A DNA stretch of 5,467 nucleotides from Planctomycetota bacterium (GTDB lineage Bacteria; Planctomycetota; UBA8742; SKZP01; JAIOTL01): the NCBI GenBank assembly GCA_021106775.1, contig JAIOTL010000181.1, forward strand, positions 1 through 5,467. The letters run 5' to 3'. Positions 1 to 5,467 of the stretch are shown here, piece after piece. Below the pieces are notes generated by a model. The model saw only the letters and a program-made list of their open reading frames with translations. It was not told the DNA's origin and did no database searches. A program made the translations under genes and the position numbers. How positions within the stretch are numbered: position 1 is the stretch's first letter; the number at the start of each line of letters is the position of its first letter.

Positions 1-1
1 T

Positions 2-361
2 GAGAACGAAAGCGGTAGGAATGGATTTATGGACATTGAAATGTTATCGCCGAATGTTATCGCGATTCCCGTGGATGATATGAAATTCACTCCCTCATGG
101 CGTACGACATTGACAAATCCAGCACTTAATCTGGTACTCAATATTCCAATCGACGAAACAATCGAAGTTACAGGAGGAATCTCGCCTTACACTTTTCAAT
201 TCATGAATTGGATGCCGAATGCACCCGACGGGTTGAGTTTCGATATTGACGGCAAAATCACCGGTACAACGACAATTGGTGGAACATTCATCGCTGATGT
301 TGTAATAACTGATGCTATTGGTGATAAATTTTCGGATACGCTGACAATAAACCTGAATTAA
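2..361 (+). CDS. 3' end of a protein with a putative Ig-like (He_PIG-type) domain, 5' partial
   Basis: The frame is open from the left window edge to a TAA stop, giving 119 residues. The C-terminal ~70 residues fit the putative-Ig pattern of bacterial surface proteins: GGISPYTF, then DGLSFD..GKITGTTT, then GGTF.ADVVITDAIGD, ending on a beta strand (TLTINL). This is the usual 'sweet reasonable prose' of He_PIG/cadherin-like beta sandwiches that mediate adhesion or build large extracellular proteins. An ATG at 29 with AGGA eight bases upstream could start a 110-residue protein. That product would have no signal peptide, which is odd for an Ig-like domain, so I prefer a gene truncated by the window edge. 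The ~45 residues before the Ig-like domain are not recognised. The stop shares TTAA with the stop of the convergent phosphoesterase gene. The domain call is by motif resemblance; the whole protein's role is unknown. Confidence 0.7.
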   Translation, partial: ENESGRNGFMDIEMLSPNVIAIPVDDMKFTPSWRTTLTNPALNLVLNIPIDETIEVTGGISPYTFQFMNWMPNAPDGLSFDIDGKITGTTTIGGTFIADVVITDAIGDKFSDTLTINLN

Positions 362-1263
362 TTGCTCCAGAAGTTATTGAATTCGTCAACCTTGTCGATT
401 TTCCATTCGGTTTCGCTAACCGGCACATGACGATTAACTAACAGATTGTCTTTTTCGATTTCAATTTCATAGAATCCAAGCCCATAAGGCAATTTACTGG
501 TTTTCATTCCACTTGACGCAGCATTTATACACAAAACATTCGGCGTTACACTCGGCACAAAAATCCACGGCTTGTGAATATGACCATGAATGTAAACGGT
601 TTTCGGCGCGTTTTTGAGAAGTGCAATCAGTTTATCGGCATTGCGCAATGAATGATTGAAGCTCTGTTTCATGTTTTTCGGATATGCATATTGAAAATGG
701 TTGAGAATTATCAGTTTCTGATTGTTTTGCCTTGCAAGCACAATCTCAGCCTCGAGTTTTTCAAGATGTTTCTCCTTAACATTCCCAAACGCCTGAAAAC
801 TCGGATATGCGCAATTGAGCCCGATAATTTTTATGTCATTAACATTTTTTACCCACGGATACGACTTGTAGGCAAATTGTTCATCAATATTTACGTCGTT
901 TTTTGGAAATTTCTCAAAACCCAGAAAAATCCTTTCGAATCGCTTATAAATCAACGTGCCGGTCGTGTAATAATCATGATTACCTGGAATAGCAAGAAGT
1001 TTGTCCATCACCGGCATGAACACCTGTCTGGCTTTTCTAAACTCGCTGACAAGTGAAGTCTGCGAAACATCACCCGCTAAAAGGACATAATCTGAATTGA
1101 TATCCACAATTCTGTTGATATTTCGCTTAATGACTTTTTGACAGAATGTATTCCTTCTGAAAAGAAGAAGATTGGACATCCCGACAAACCTTTTCCCAGC
1201 CAATTTCCAGGGCAGAAGGTTTATAGACCAGCAGTGACAGTCGCTGATTAAGGCAAAACGCAT
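358..1263 (-). CDS. Calcineurin-like metallophosphoesterase
   Basis: A 301-residue protein with the full set of dinuclear-metal motifs in order: D-x-H (SDCH, D8/H10), GD (AGDVS, D65), GNHD (PGNHDYY, N95/H96), a lone H (NHF, H189) and GHxH (GHIH, H228/H230). These bind two metal ions for phosphoester hydrolysis; the substrate cannot be read from sequence. The stretch between the first two motifs (KRFVGMSN...FRR) resembles the 'KR..G..N...RR' segment of a common uncharacterised bacterial subgroup. No signal peptide or membrane segment is evident, so it is probably cytoplasmic. Two earlier in-frame ATGs exist (1272, 1269). I choose 1263 because family members begin MRFxxISD and because AAGAG lies nine bases before it but directly abuts the first ATG. 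It lies 115 bp downstream of the GrpE-like gene on the same strand, so co-transcription is possible. cAMP phosphodiesterase (CpdA) or nuclease roles are alternatives within the superfamily. Confidence 0.92.
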   Translation of the reverse strand: MRFALISDCHCWSINLLPWKLAGKRFVGMSNLLLFRRNTFCQKVIKRNINRIVDINSDYVLLAGDVSQTSLVSEFRKARQVFMPVMDKLLAIPGNHDYYTTGTLIYKRFERIFLGFEKFPKNDVNIDEQFAYKSYPWVKNVNDIKIIGLNCAYPSFQAFGNVKEKHLEKLEAEIVLARQNNQKLIILNHFQYAYPKNMKQSFNHSLRNADKLIALLKNAPKTVYIHGHIHKPWIFVPSVTPNVLCINAASSGMKTSKLPYGLGFYEIEIEKDNLLVNRHVPVSETEWKIDKVDEFNNFWSN

Positions 1264-1272
1264 ATGCATCAT

Positions 1273-1277
1273 CTCTT
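1273..1277 (-). promoter_or_regulatory. Ribosome binding site that selects the phosphoesterase start
   Basis: On the minus strand AAGAG is followed by ATGATGCATATG. It touches the first ATG (1272) but sits nine bases from the third (1263), a workable Shine-Dalgarno spacing. This supports the shorter protein beginning MRFALISD. Confidence 0.5.
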
Positions 1278-1360
1278 GATGTTGTATAAAAAGTTTACAA
1301 TAACATATGATTGAATACGATTAGAACATAGTTTTGATTAAAAATAATTATCAATGTTTA

Positions 1361-1374
1361 ATATTCTTGAATAT
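1361..1374 (-). terminator. Possible weak terminator hairpin after the GrpE-like gene
   Basis: ATATTC-TT-GAATAT is a perfect 6-bp palindromic arm pair five bases past the stop of the 652-residue gene. An AT-rich run containing TATTTTTAA follows about 20 bases further on the minus strand. The two-base loop and lack of G:C pairs make it a poor intrinsic terminator, so read-through into the phosphoesterase gene is quite possible. Nothing else firm is visible between the two genes. Confidence 0.2.
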
Positions 1375-1378
1375 CAGG

Positions 1379-3337
1379 CTATTCCGCCACCCAGAGTATG
1401 CAATTTTGCAGGAAAGTACCATCGTTTTTGGCAAAACCTCTCTGTCGAACCCCCAAGATTGTATCCATTTGCTTTCCAGAACGTTTTACGCGCTGAACAC
1501 TGTAATTCTTGACCAAATACGACCTGTCGTATTTTGAGCCAACCATTACCGGAAATTCCTCGATTGAGTACCGGCGTTGTAGATAATTCGATATCCCGGA
1601 AGTAACGGTTGACAACGGCTTCGAGAGCGCAGCACCGGTTGGATGATTGATTTCGTCGAGATGATTGATTAAATCACGCAGGAAACCAGCAGATTTTGAA
1701 TCATGCTCCCGATTTTGAATGAATTTCAGAAGATATTCGTCGAATTTACTGACATTTTCGAAAAAAGCACCTCTTTTTCCTGACGAGTAGAATGCAGGTG
1801 AACGCATTAATTGTGTTGCCATCGAAAATGATTTCGACAACTCTTTCATTGTATCGCCCGCAGATACTACGATAACAGCATTCTTGATTGTTTCGTCCTC
1901 GACCTTTATACCCCTGCGCTTGATTCTCAGGACAGTATTTTCAGGTTTAGTATCAGGCACGCGTGCAACAACAACTTCCCCGAATAAATCGACATTCTCC
2001 TCATTCAAAGACATTCCAATTCGTGGAAAAACGTTGACATTATAATTCAAAAGCATCTCGCTCAGACAGTCTGTGAATTTCATAATACCGATAAATAACT
2101 GCTCTTGCTCAATCCCTGCAAAGAAATAATTCAACTCGGTAAGTACGTTTACGACGTTGATTAAGTCATCTTTGCTCATGTCCAATTCGCTGGTTTTGCT
2201 GAAAGATTTGCTCAACCTGTCAAGGGTCAATGTGTAAATATCGGGCAGATTAGGCAGATATTGCAGAAGAATTGAACGAAGCAACTCGGTGTTGTTTCTG
2301 ACAAAGGACTCAGCCTCGGAAGTAGAATAATCGGTAACGATAACCTCGGGTTGTATTCTGGGTCGTTTGGATTTCGGCATGAAATATGCGGGATTTATGA
2401 ATTTTATGACCGAACCTTTACCCATGATACTTGCTGCCTTCTTGATTTTGAAAAGTTTCGGAAACTCCTCTAGATCTTCTTCTTCAGGGATGTATGCACC
2501 GGGCAGTTTGCCCAGGAATTCGTAAATCTCATCGAGTATTGTTTTCATCGGTGGTATTATTTCGCCCATTTCACCGATACTTGATGCCAGTTGCACCAAA
2601 CTGCCGATAAATGTAGGGTCCTTGAAAAGCTGTTGCGGACTGTCTTTGAGCTTGGATTGGCGTTTAGTTAAAAAATCTTTGATTAATGTATTCTTTATGA
2701 ATTCAGGCATATCTTCAGTTAAAAGCATAACGAGTTGCTTGCTCATTGTTTCCCATTCAAGGTCAGTGCGGTATTCAGGTGGATTAGGATAGTCTATTTT
2801 CTTTTTAACCGGTTTTTTATCTTTTAGCTTCTGAGTTGGTTCGAATGAATCAGACAAAGGTTCTTCGAATTGTTCAAGTGTTGGTGCAGGTGGTATGTCT
2901 GAATTCGTCATTTCACCGAAAACCGCAGAATTAATTTGCTCATTCATATCGAAATCAGGACTCATGAATCCTGCTTTTAACACTGGTACTACCTCGTCGT
3001 CTTCGGGTGGAATTTCCAGGTTTTGTAGATCAGGCGGCGGTGGAACTTTATCGTCAAATGCTGAAGGTTTTCTGAGAATTGATGTATCGCCAGGCTTTTT
3101 GATTTCATCGGTTTGTTGTGGTTCAGATGTGTCGTCTTCAAGCAGGTCAATTTTGTAATTTATTGTGATAAATGTGACGAATGCTTGTACCCAGCGTCTA
3201 TCTTCGGGTGGAAATTTATTAACTTTATTTGGCAGTGGCGGAAGAATCGGCTTTTCATCGTCTGAGATATCATTGTATTTTTTTATCTGCTCCCAAAGTT
3301 CATCAAATATTTTCACATATATTTCTGGCCAACTCAT
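1379..3337 (-). CDS. Multi-domain protein with tandem GrpE-like C-terminal modules
   Basis: 652 residues, not recognised as a whole. Residues 1-65 are a short helical segment (DELWEQIKKY, VQAFVTFITINYKIDLL). Residues 66-190 are an acidic, proline-rich, probably disordered linker ending in a Lys cluster (KDKKPVKKK). Residues 190-240 are helical. Residues ~390-492 and ~548-651 each look like the GrpE core: a helical pair followed by a small beta domain of pattern Y.[VI]..FP..G, then T[VI]L.[IV]+.RG....D.T...N..[IL].V. GrpE proteins end in a similar stretch (V...GY...D..LRPA.V.V), though the RP of LRPA is not kept here. GrpE is the nucleotide exchange factor of DnaK/Hsp70, normally ~200 residues with one module, so this is not ordinary grpE. 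No signal peptide or membrane span is seen. The start is supported by GGAGGA upstream. An Hsp70-related partner is inferred, not shown; the gene calling is firm, the domain reading moderate. Confidence 0.85.
   Translation of the reverse strand: MSWPEIYVKIFDELWEQIKKYNDISDDEKPILPPLPNKVNKFPPEDRRWVQAFVTFITINYKIDLLEDDTSEPQQTDEIKKPGDTSILRKPSAFDDKVPPPPDLQNLEIPPEDDEVVPVLKAGFMSPDFDMNEQINSAVFGEMTNSDIPPAPTLEQFEEPLSDSFEPTQKLKDKKPVKKKIDYPNPPEYRTDLEWETMSKQLVMLLTEDMPEFIKNTLIKDFLTKRQSKLKDSPQQLFKDPTFIGSLVQLASSIGEMGEIIPPMKTILDEIYEFLGKLPGAYIPEEEDLEEFPKLFKIKKAASIMGKGSVIKFINPAYFMPKSKRPRIQPEVIVTDYSTSEAESFVRNNTELLRSILLQYLPNLPDIYTLTLDRLSKSFSKTSELDMSKDDLINVVNVLTELNYFFAGIEQEQLFIGIMKFTDCLSEMLLNYNVNVFPRIGMSLNEENVDLFGEVVVARVPDTKPENTVLRIKRRGIKVEDETIKNAVIVVSAGDTMKELSKSFSMATQLMRSPAFYSSGKRGAFFENVSKFDEYLLKFIQNREHDSKSAGFLRDLINHLDEINHPTGAALSKPLSTVTSGISNYLQRRYSIEEFPVMVGSKYDRSYLVKNYSVQRVKRSGKQMDTILGVRQRGFAKNDGTFLQNCILWVAE
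1385..1696 (-). other. GrpE-like module B (C-terminal copy, residues ~548-651)
   Basis: A helical stretch (FLRDLINHLDEINHP, then LSTVTSGISNYLQRRY) is followed by SIEEFPVMVG, a YDRSYLV segment, and DTILGVRQRGFAKND ending in ILWVA. The order matches the last part of GrpE: helix, 'YGV..I...G..FDP..H', then the 'V..GY...D' hairpin and terminal strand. It is the closer of the copies to canonical GrpE because it retains KYD where GrpE has PFDP and RGFAKND where GrpE has KGYKLND, and like GrpE it ends the protein. This is resemblance judged by eye. Confidence 0.6.
1862..2170 (-). other. GrpE-like module A (central copy, residues ~390-492)
   Basis: DDLINVVNVLTELN and a second helix (IMKFTDCLSEMLLNY) lead into NVNVFPRIGMSLNEEN. 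A beta segment follows (GEVVVARV, PENTVLRIKRRGIKVED, AVIVVS). Aligned with module B, shared positions include Y.[VI]..FP, RV, T[VI]L, RRG/QRG, D.T and N, with the same spacing from the strand to the end. The helix-plus-beta order is that of the GrpE C-terminal half. Resemblance is judged by eye. Confidence 0.55.
2330..2605 (-). other. Possible third, degenerate GrpE-like module (residues ~245-336)
   Basis: A helix (MKTILDEIYEFLGKL) precedes GAYIPEEED, and after an insertion comes GSVIKFINPAYF and RIQPEVIVTD. The last part lines up loosely with module A's NTVLRIKRRGIK and TIKNAVIVVS. Identity is low and the hairpin Gly is missing, so this is a weak call. Confidence 0.25.
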
Positions 3338-3340
3338 GGT

Positions 3341-3346
3341 TCCTCC
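3341..3346 (-). promoter_or_regulatory. Strong Shine-Dalgarno of the GrpE-like gene
   Basis: On the minus strand GGAGGA is followed by ACC and then ATG. It is the strongest ribosome site in the window and fixes the start of the 652-residue protein at 3337. Confidence 0.7.
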
Positions 3347-3489
3347 AATCAGAATATGATTAAAATGCCCTGAATACCGTTAATTTTACACCATAATGTA
3401 TTTTACTAATTTGCCGTACAATTGAAATTGTTTGTTGATTTTTTACGGTAACAGCAGCTGGTCTATATCCAATAAATAGTTTACCAATT

Positions 3490-3696
3490 GTCATTCAGAG
3501 TGAAACGAGAGTAGCGAGTGAAACGAAGAATCCAGGAAGGTCATACACTACATATGGATTTACTGTATTTCATCATTTCCAATAATGTCAATTATTGCGG
3601 TTCAGAATTTTTCATACATTGTACATTTCATAGTATTCAATATTTTTCATTTCGCTAGCCTGGATTCCTCGGTCGCTAACGCTCTCTCGGAATGAC
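3490..3696. repeat. Compound inverted repeat, MITE-like or paired dispersed repeats
   Basis: The left arm (3490-3536) starts GTCATTC and ends GAATCCAGG. The right arm (3659-3696) is its imperfect inverse, starting CCTGGATTC and ending GAATGAC. The arms share seven bases at the outer end, TAGCGA in the middle and nine bases at the inner end, and enclose ~122 bp of AT-rich sequence with no gene. Arms of the form GTCATTCCGAG..AGCGAGGAATC are a familiar dispersed intergenic repeat in several bacterial phyla. The whole could be a non-autonomous element or two separate copies facing each other. No target-site duplication is evident. In RNA the arms could fold into a long imperfect stem. Confidence 0.65.
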
Positions 3697-3708
3697 ATGC
3701 GGGAGTGG

Positions 3709-3733
3709 TTTCCCAGCTTTTGCTTGCAATGAC
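3709..3733 (-). repeat. Degenerate GTCATTGC-type dispersed repeat fragment
   Basis: On the minus strand it reads GTCATTGCAAGCAAAAGC, then TGGGAAA. This resembles the common intergenic repeat GTCATTGCGAGCGAAGC..., a relative of the GTCATTC arms beside it. It lies 12 bp outside the right arm. One diverged copy only, so the call is tentative. Confidence 0.4.
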
Positions 3734-3737
3734 AAAC

Positions 3738-3760
3738 AATTAATATGCATCGTATTAATT
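3738..3760. terminator. AT-only hairpin across the DUF58 stop codon
   Basis: AATTAATA and TATTAATT form an 8-bp perfect stem with a 7-base loop, spanning the TAA stop of the DUF58 gene (3755-3757). The stem has no G:C pair and no clean T-run follows on the minus strand, so termination activity is doubtful. The larger inverted repeat beyond it may do that job better. Confidence 0.2.
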
Positions 3761-4636
3761 TATCAGTCCGTATTTGCGCAGTGTTGTGAGAACAAGTTCT
3801 TCAAAGGGCTGCGAATTGACAGCGTATGCGTATGTGAATCCTTTTTTCATGCAGCTTTGTTGTATGCTTCCGATGAAAAGTTCCAGCGTTTTTTTGTACA
3901 TTTTCTGGACATAATCTGATTTGCTGATTTCGACTTTGACTCCATCTTCAATGTCAATCAGACTGAAATCCTCAGTTAAATCAGGATTGTATTCCTCCTC
4001 GCTGAAAAGCTGAATTATCGCGACATCCGATTCAAGCTGATAAAGTACTTTTAATGACTCATCAAAACCGGCTCTGTCCATGAAATCGCTAATGAGGAAA
4101 ACAACACCTTTGCGCCGATATTTAAGTACAAATTCGCGCACTGCTGTTGATAAACCTGTGTTGCCATCTGCTTTTGCTGAATTTAAGAACTCGAAAATGC
4201 GATGAGCACTCGATCTGCCGCGCATATTCGTGAGAGCATTGCTAATTCGGGTGTTAAGCTGAAATACTGAGATGCGATCCTGAGCCCTCAACCCGATGTA
4301 CGCAAGTGCTGCCGCGATTTTCTTCGCATACAGAAGTTTTGTCGGATTTCCCACTTGCATCGAGCCTGACACGTCAAGGAGGATAGAAATACTCAGGTCT
4401 TCTTCTTCCATGAAAAGTTTGAGAAACAGCTTTTCAACACGCGCGTAAACGTTCCAATCGAGGAACCGCAGGTCATCGCCGGGGACATACTGCCTGAAGT
4501 CTGCAAATTCGACTGATTGCCCCTTCTTCTGGCTTCGACGTTCACCTTTCATCTTGCCGCGGATTATTTTTTTCGATTGAATCTGCAATCTTTCGAGATG
4601 ATTAATAAAATCCGGTGTGAGCAATTCGTCAGTCAT
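3755..4636 (-). CDS. DUF58 family protein with vWA-like domain
   Basis: A 293-residue soluble-looking protein. The DUF58 signature occupies residues ~27-80: the basic G.RRS..KG segment, SVEFADFRQYVPGDD, R57-FLDW, then YARVEKLF.K.F.EE. A vWA-like fold follows, with an intact MIDAS: D88-V-S90-G-S92, T160 in DGNTGL, and ISDF at 182-185. DUF58 proteins are usually encoded with MoxR AAA+ ATPases and BatA/BatB-type vWA proteins and are thought to help assemble or activate envelope or metal-containing complexes. The specific target here is unknown. The frame extends upstream to a TTG at 4666. I use the ATG at 4636 because TAGG lies six bases before it, family members start near MTDELLTPDF, and the TTG would fall at the predicted transcription start. 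No membrane segment is seen. It is divergent from a BatA-like gene 77 bp away; no MoxR gene is in the window. Confidence 0.93.
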   Translation of the reverse strand: MTDELLTPDFINHLERLQIQSKKIIRGKMKGERRSQKKGQSVEFADFRQYVPGDDLRFLDWNVYARVEKLFLKLFMEEEDLSISILLDVSGSMQVGNPTKLLYAKKIAAALAYIGLRAQDRISVFQLNTRISNALTNMRGRSSAHRIFEFLNSAKADGNTGLSTAVREFVLKYRRKGVVFLISDFMDRAGFDESLKVLYQLESDVAIIQLFSEEEYNPDLTEDFSLIDIEDGVKVEISKSDYVQKMYKKTLELFIGSIQQSCMKKGFTYAYAVNSQPFEELVLTTLRKYGLIN

Positions 4637-4674
4637 TTCAAACCTATTTGCGGAATTTTTAAACAATAATATAA

Positions 4675-4703
4675 CATATATCGTTTTACTTGGAATGTTT
4701 CAA
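4675..4703 (-). promoter_or_regulatory. Putative sigma70-type promoter of the DUF58 gene
   Basis: On the minus strand TTGAAA (4698-4703), a 17-base spacer and TATATG (4675-4680) give a plausible -35/-10 pair. Transcription would start near 4668, leaving a ~30-base leader before the ATG at 4636. It sits in the 77-bp gap shared with the divergent BatA-like gene. If the host uses a Bacteroidota-type promoter code the call would not hold. Confidence 0.4.
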
Positions 4704-4713
4704 AAGATTGTGT

Positions 4714-5467
4714 ATGAAATTTCTCGCACCTGAGTTTCTGCCATTATCACTCGGAATCGTCGTTATCATCGTGTTATATTTGTTAATACGCAGACGGAAT
4801 ATTGTGCGTACCGGGTATTATCGACTCTGGCTTGAGGCAGCAGAGGAATTGGGTTACAAGGGCAGAATCAGATTTCGAAAACTCATTTCGATTCTGCTTG
4901 CAACGACGATTTTTGGACTGTTGGTAATTTCTCTCATGCATCCTGTACCCGCTAAATACGATGCTGACACTCTTGAAAAAAGAGAAAAACACACTTTTAT
5001 CGTTGTTGACACTTTTTTCGAGACTTTTCCGTACATCGAGCAGACCATTGAATTGCAGAAGATTTTGAGAAAAATTTCTGTGAATGAAATCAAAGGTGCG
5101 CTTTATTTCCAGGATGATGCTGGCTTTCACATTCGCAGTTTCAAGGAAGCGGAAAACATTGAATGGCACAAACGTTTACTTTTCAATCTTCCAGACATTG
5201 CATATATGCTCAATCATATCGCCAAACACGCCAAACCCGGTGATGTAATTCTGCTTGTAACGCTGAATAAAACTGCTCTTGAACCAGCACTTGCGACGCT
5301 TGATAAATACCTGTTATCGCGGATGAAATTCTTGAGAATTCCCGATAAAAACGCTTCAACCTCAGCGAAATCTGACATTGCAATAACAAAAATTATGCAG
5401 ACACCAAAATTTCCGTTTGAAGCTGAAAATCTGACAATAACGGTGAAAAATTATTCTAATATGTCTG
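4714..5467 (+). CDS. BatA-type membrane protein with degenerate vWA-like region, 3' partial
   Basis: The frame is open from ATG 4714 through the right edge (251 residues seen), with no stop. The N-terminus MKFLAPEFLPL then a hydrophobic stretch and RRR (residues 8-28) match the BatA N-terminal membrane segment. A second membrane segment lies at ~57-74, after an arginine-rich loop and before HPVP, as in BatA proteins, which end this region with 'ARPQ'. Residues ~92-215 look like a vWA-type alternation of strands and helices (HTFIVVD, IKGALYFQD, GDVILLVTL). Where a MIDAS DxSxS should be there is D99-T-F-F-E, so metal binding through that site is unlikely. The last residues (LTITVKNYSN) may open a CARDB/Ig-like beta domain. 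No clear Shine-Dalgarno precedes the ATG. It is divergent from the DUF58 gene, with which such proteins are normally functionally paired. Minus-strand frames opposite it are shadows. Confidence 0.85.
   Translation, partial: MKFLAPEFLPLSLGIVVIIVLYLLIRRRNIVRTGYYRLWLEAAEELGYKGRIRFRKLISILLATTIFGLLVISLMHPVPAKYDADTLEKREKHTFIVVDTFFETFPYIEQTIELQKILRKISVNEIKGALYFQDDAGFHIRSFKEAENIEWHKRLLFNLPDIAYMLNHIAKHAKPGDVILLVTLNKTALEPALATLDKYLLSRMKFLRIPDKNASTSAKSDIAITKIMQTPKFPFEAENLTITVKNYSNMS

Larger units (their letters stand above)
3338..3754. other. 417-bp intergenic region with dispersed-repeat sequence
   Basis: Between the DUF58 gene and the GrpE-like gene, both on the minus strand, no coding frame is convincing. 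The part nearest the GrpE-like gene (3347-3489) is AT-rich and should hold its promoter, but I could not settle on a -35/-10 pair. The remainder is the compound inverted repeat at 3490-3696 and a repeat-like fragment at 3709-3733. The region probably separates two transcription units. Confidence 0.6.

Noticed and set aside
652..1056. Plus-strand open frame opposite the phosphoesterase
   Set aside because: It lies wholly over a gene with all catalytic motifs on the other strand and has no recognisable domain or ribosome site.
2895..3158. Plus-strand Ser/Gly-rich open frame
   Set aside because: Its composition is just the complement of the acidic proline-rich linker of the minus-strand gene.
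1379..3337. Calling the 652-residue protein grpE outright
   Set aside because: It is about three times the usual length, carries two or three diverged modules and lacks the conserved LRPA; only a GrpE-like domain statement is supportable.
3370..3450. Promoter TTGTAC-17-CATTAT for the GrpE-like gene
   Set aside because: The -10 matches consensus too poorly, and several equally weak pairs exist in this AT-rich stretch.
3490..3536. CRISPR-like repeat
   Set aside because: Only two 11-bp copies with a 7-bp gap, no spacers of CRISPR size and no cas gene.
4637..4666. Ten-residue N-terminal extension of the DUF58 protein from a TTG
   Set aside because: No ribosome site precedes the TTG and it coincides with the predicted transcription start; the ATG at 4636 has TAGG at good spacing.
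4783..5169. Minus-strand open frames opposite the BatA-like gene
   Set aside because: The plus strand is open without a stop from 4714 to the edge and has the BatA membrane pattern; the minus frames have no domain.

Overview
The window looks like chromosomal DNA of a moderately AT-rich, Gram-negative-type bacterium. It has intact, mostly single-copy-looking genes, Shine-Dalgarno-type starts, a BatA-like/DUF58 gene pair and an intergenic repeat of the GTCATTC...GAATCC type. The gene content would fit the FCB/PVC-like or related candidate phyla, but nothing in the window fixes the taxon and I hold that placement loosely. No phage, plasmid, rRNA, tRNA or CRISPR feature is visible.

Layout, left to right. 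(1) The 3' end of a plus-strand gene encodes a putative Ig-like (He_PIG-type) extracellular domain. Its stop overlaps the stop of the next gene in a shared TTAA. (2) A minus-strand calcineurin-like metallophosphoesterase carries all canonical metal-binding motifs. (3) A minus-strand 652-residue protein has no overall recognisable name. Its C-terminal half reads as two tandem, diverged GrpE-type modules (helical hairpin plus small beta domain), with a possible third, more decayed copy before them. The N-terminal part is a short helical segment followed by a long acidic, proline-rich linker. (4) A 417-bp intergenic stretch holds a compound inverted repeat (about 207 bp end to end) and a further repeat-like fragment. 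(5) A minus-strand DUF58 protein has a vWA-like fold with an intact MIDAS. (6) Divergent from it, and running off the right edge, is a plus-strand BatA-type membrane protein with two N-terminal membrane segments and a vWA-like region that has lost its MIDAS.

How the genes may work together. DUF58 and BatA-like proteins belong to the MoxR-associated vWA systems, which are thought to act in chaperone-like or metal-insertion assembly at the cell envelope. The MoxR ATPase itself is not in the window. The tandem GrpE-like protein suggests a partner Hsp70/DnaK-like protein encoded elsewhere. Whether it works with the DUF58/BatA pair is only a neighbourhood inference. The most novel item is the multi-module GrpE-like protein.
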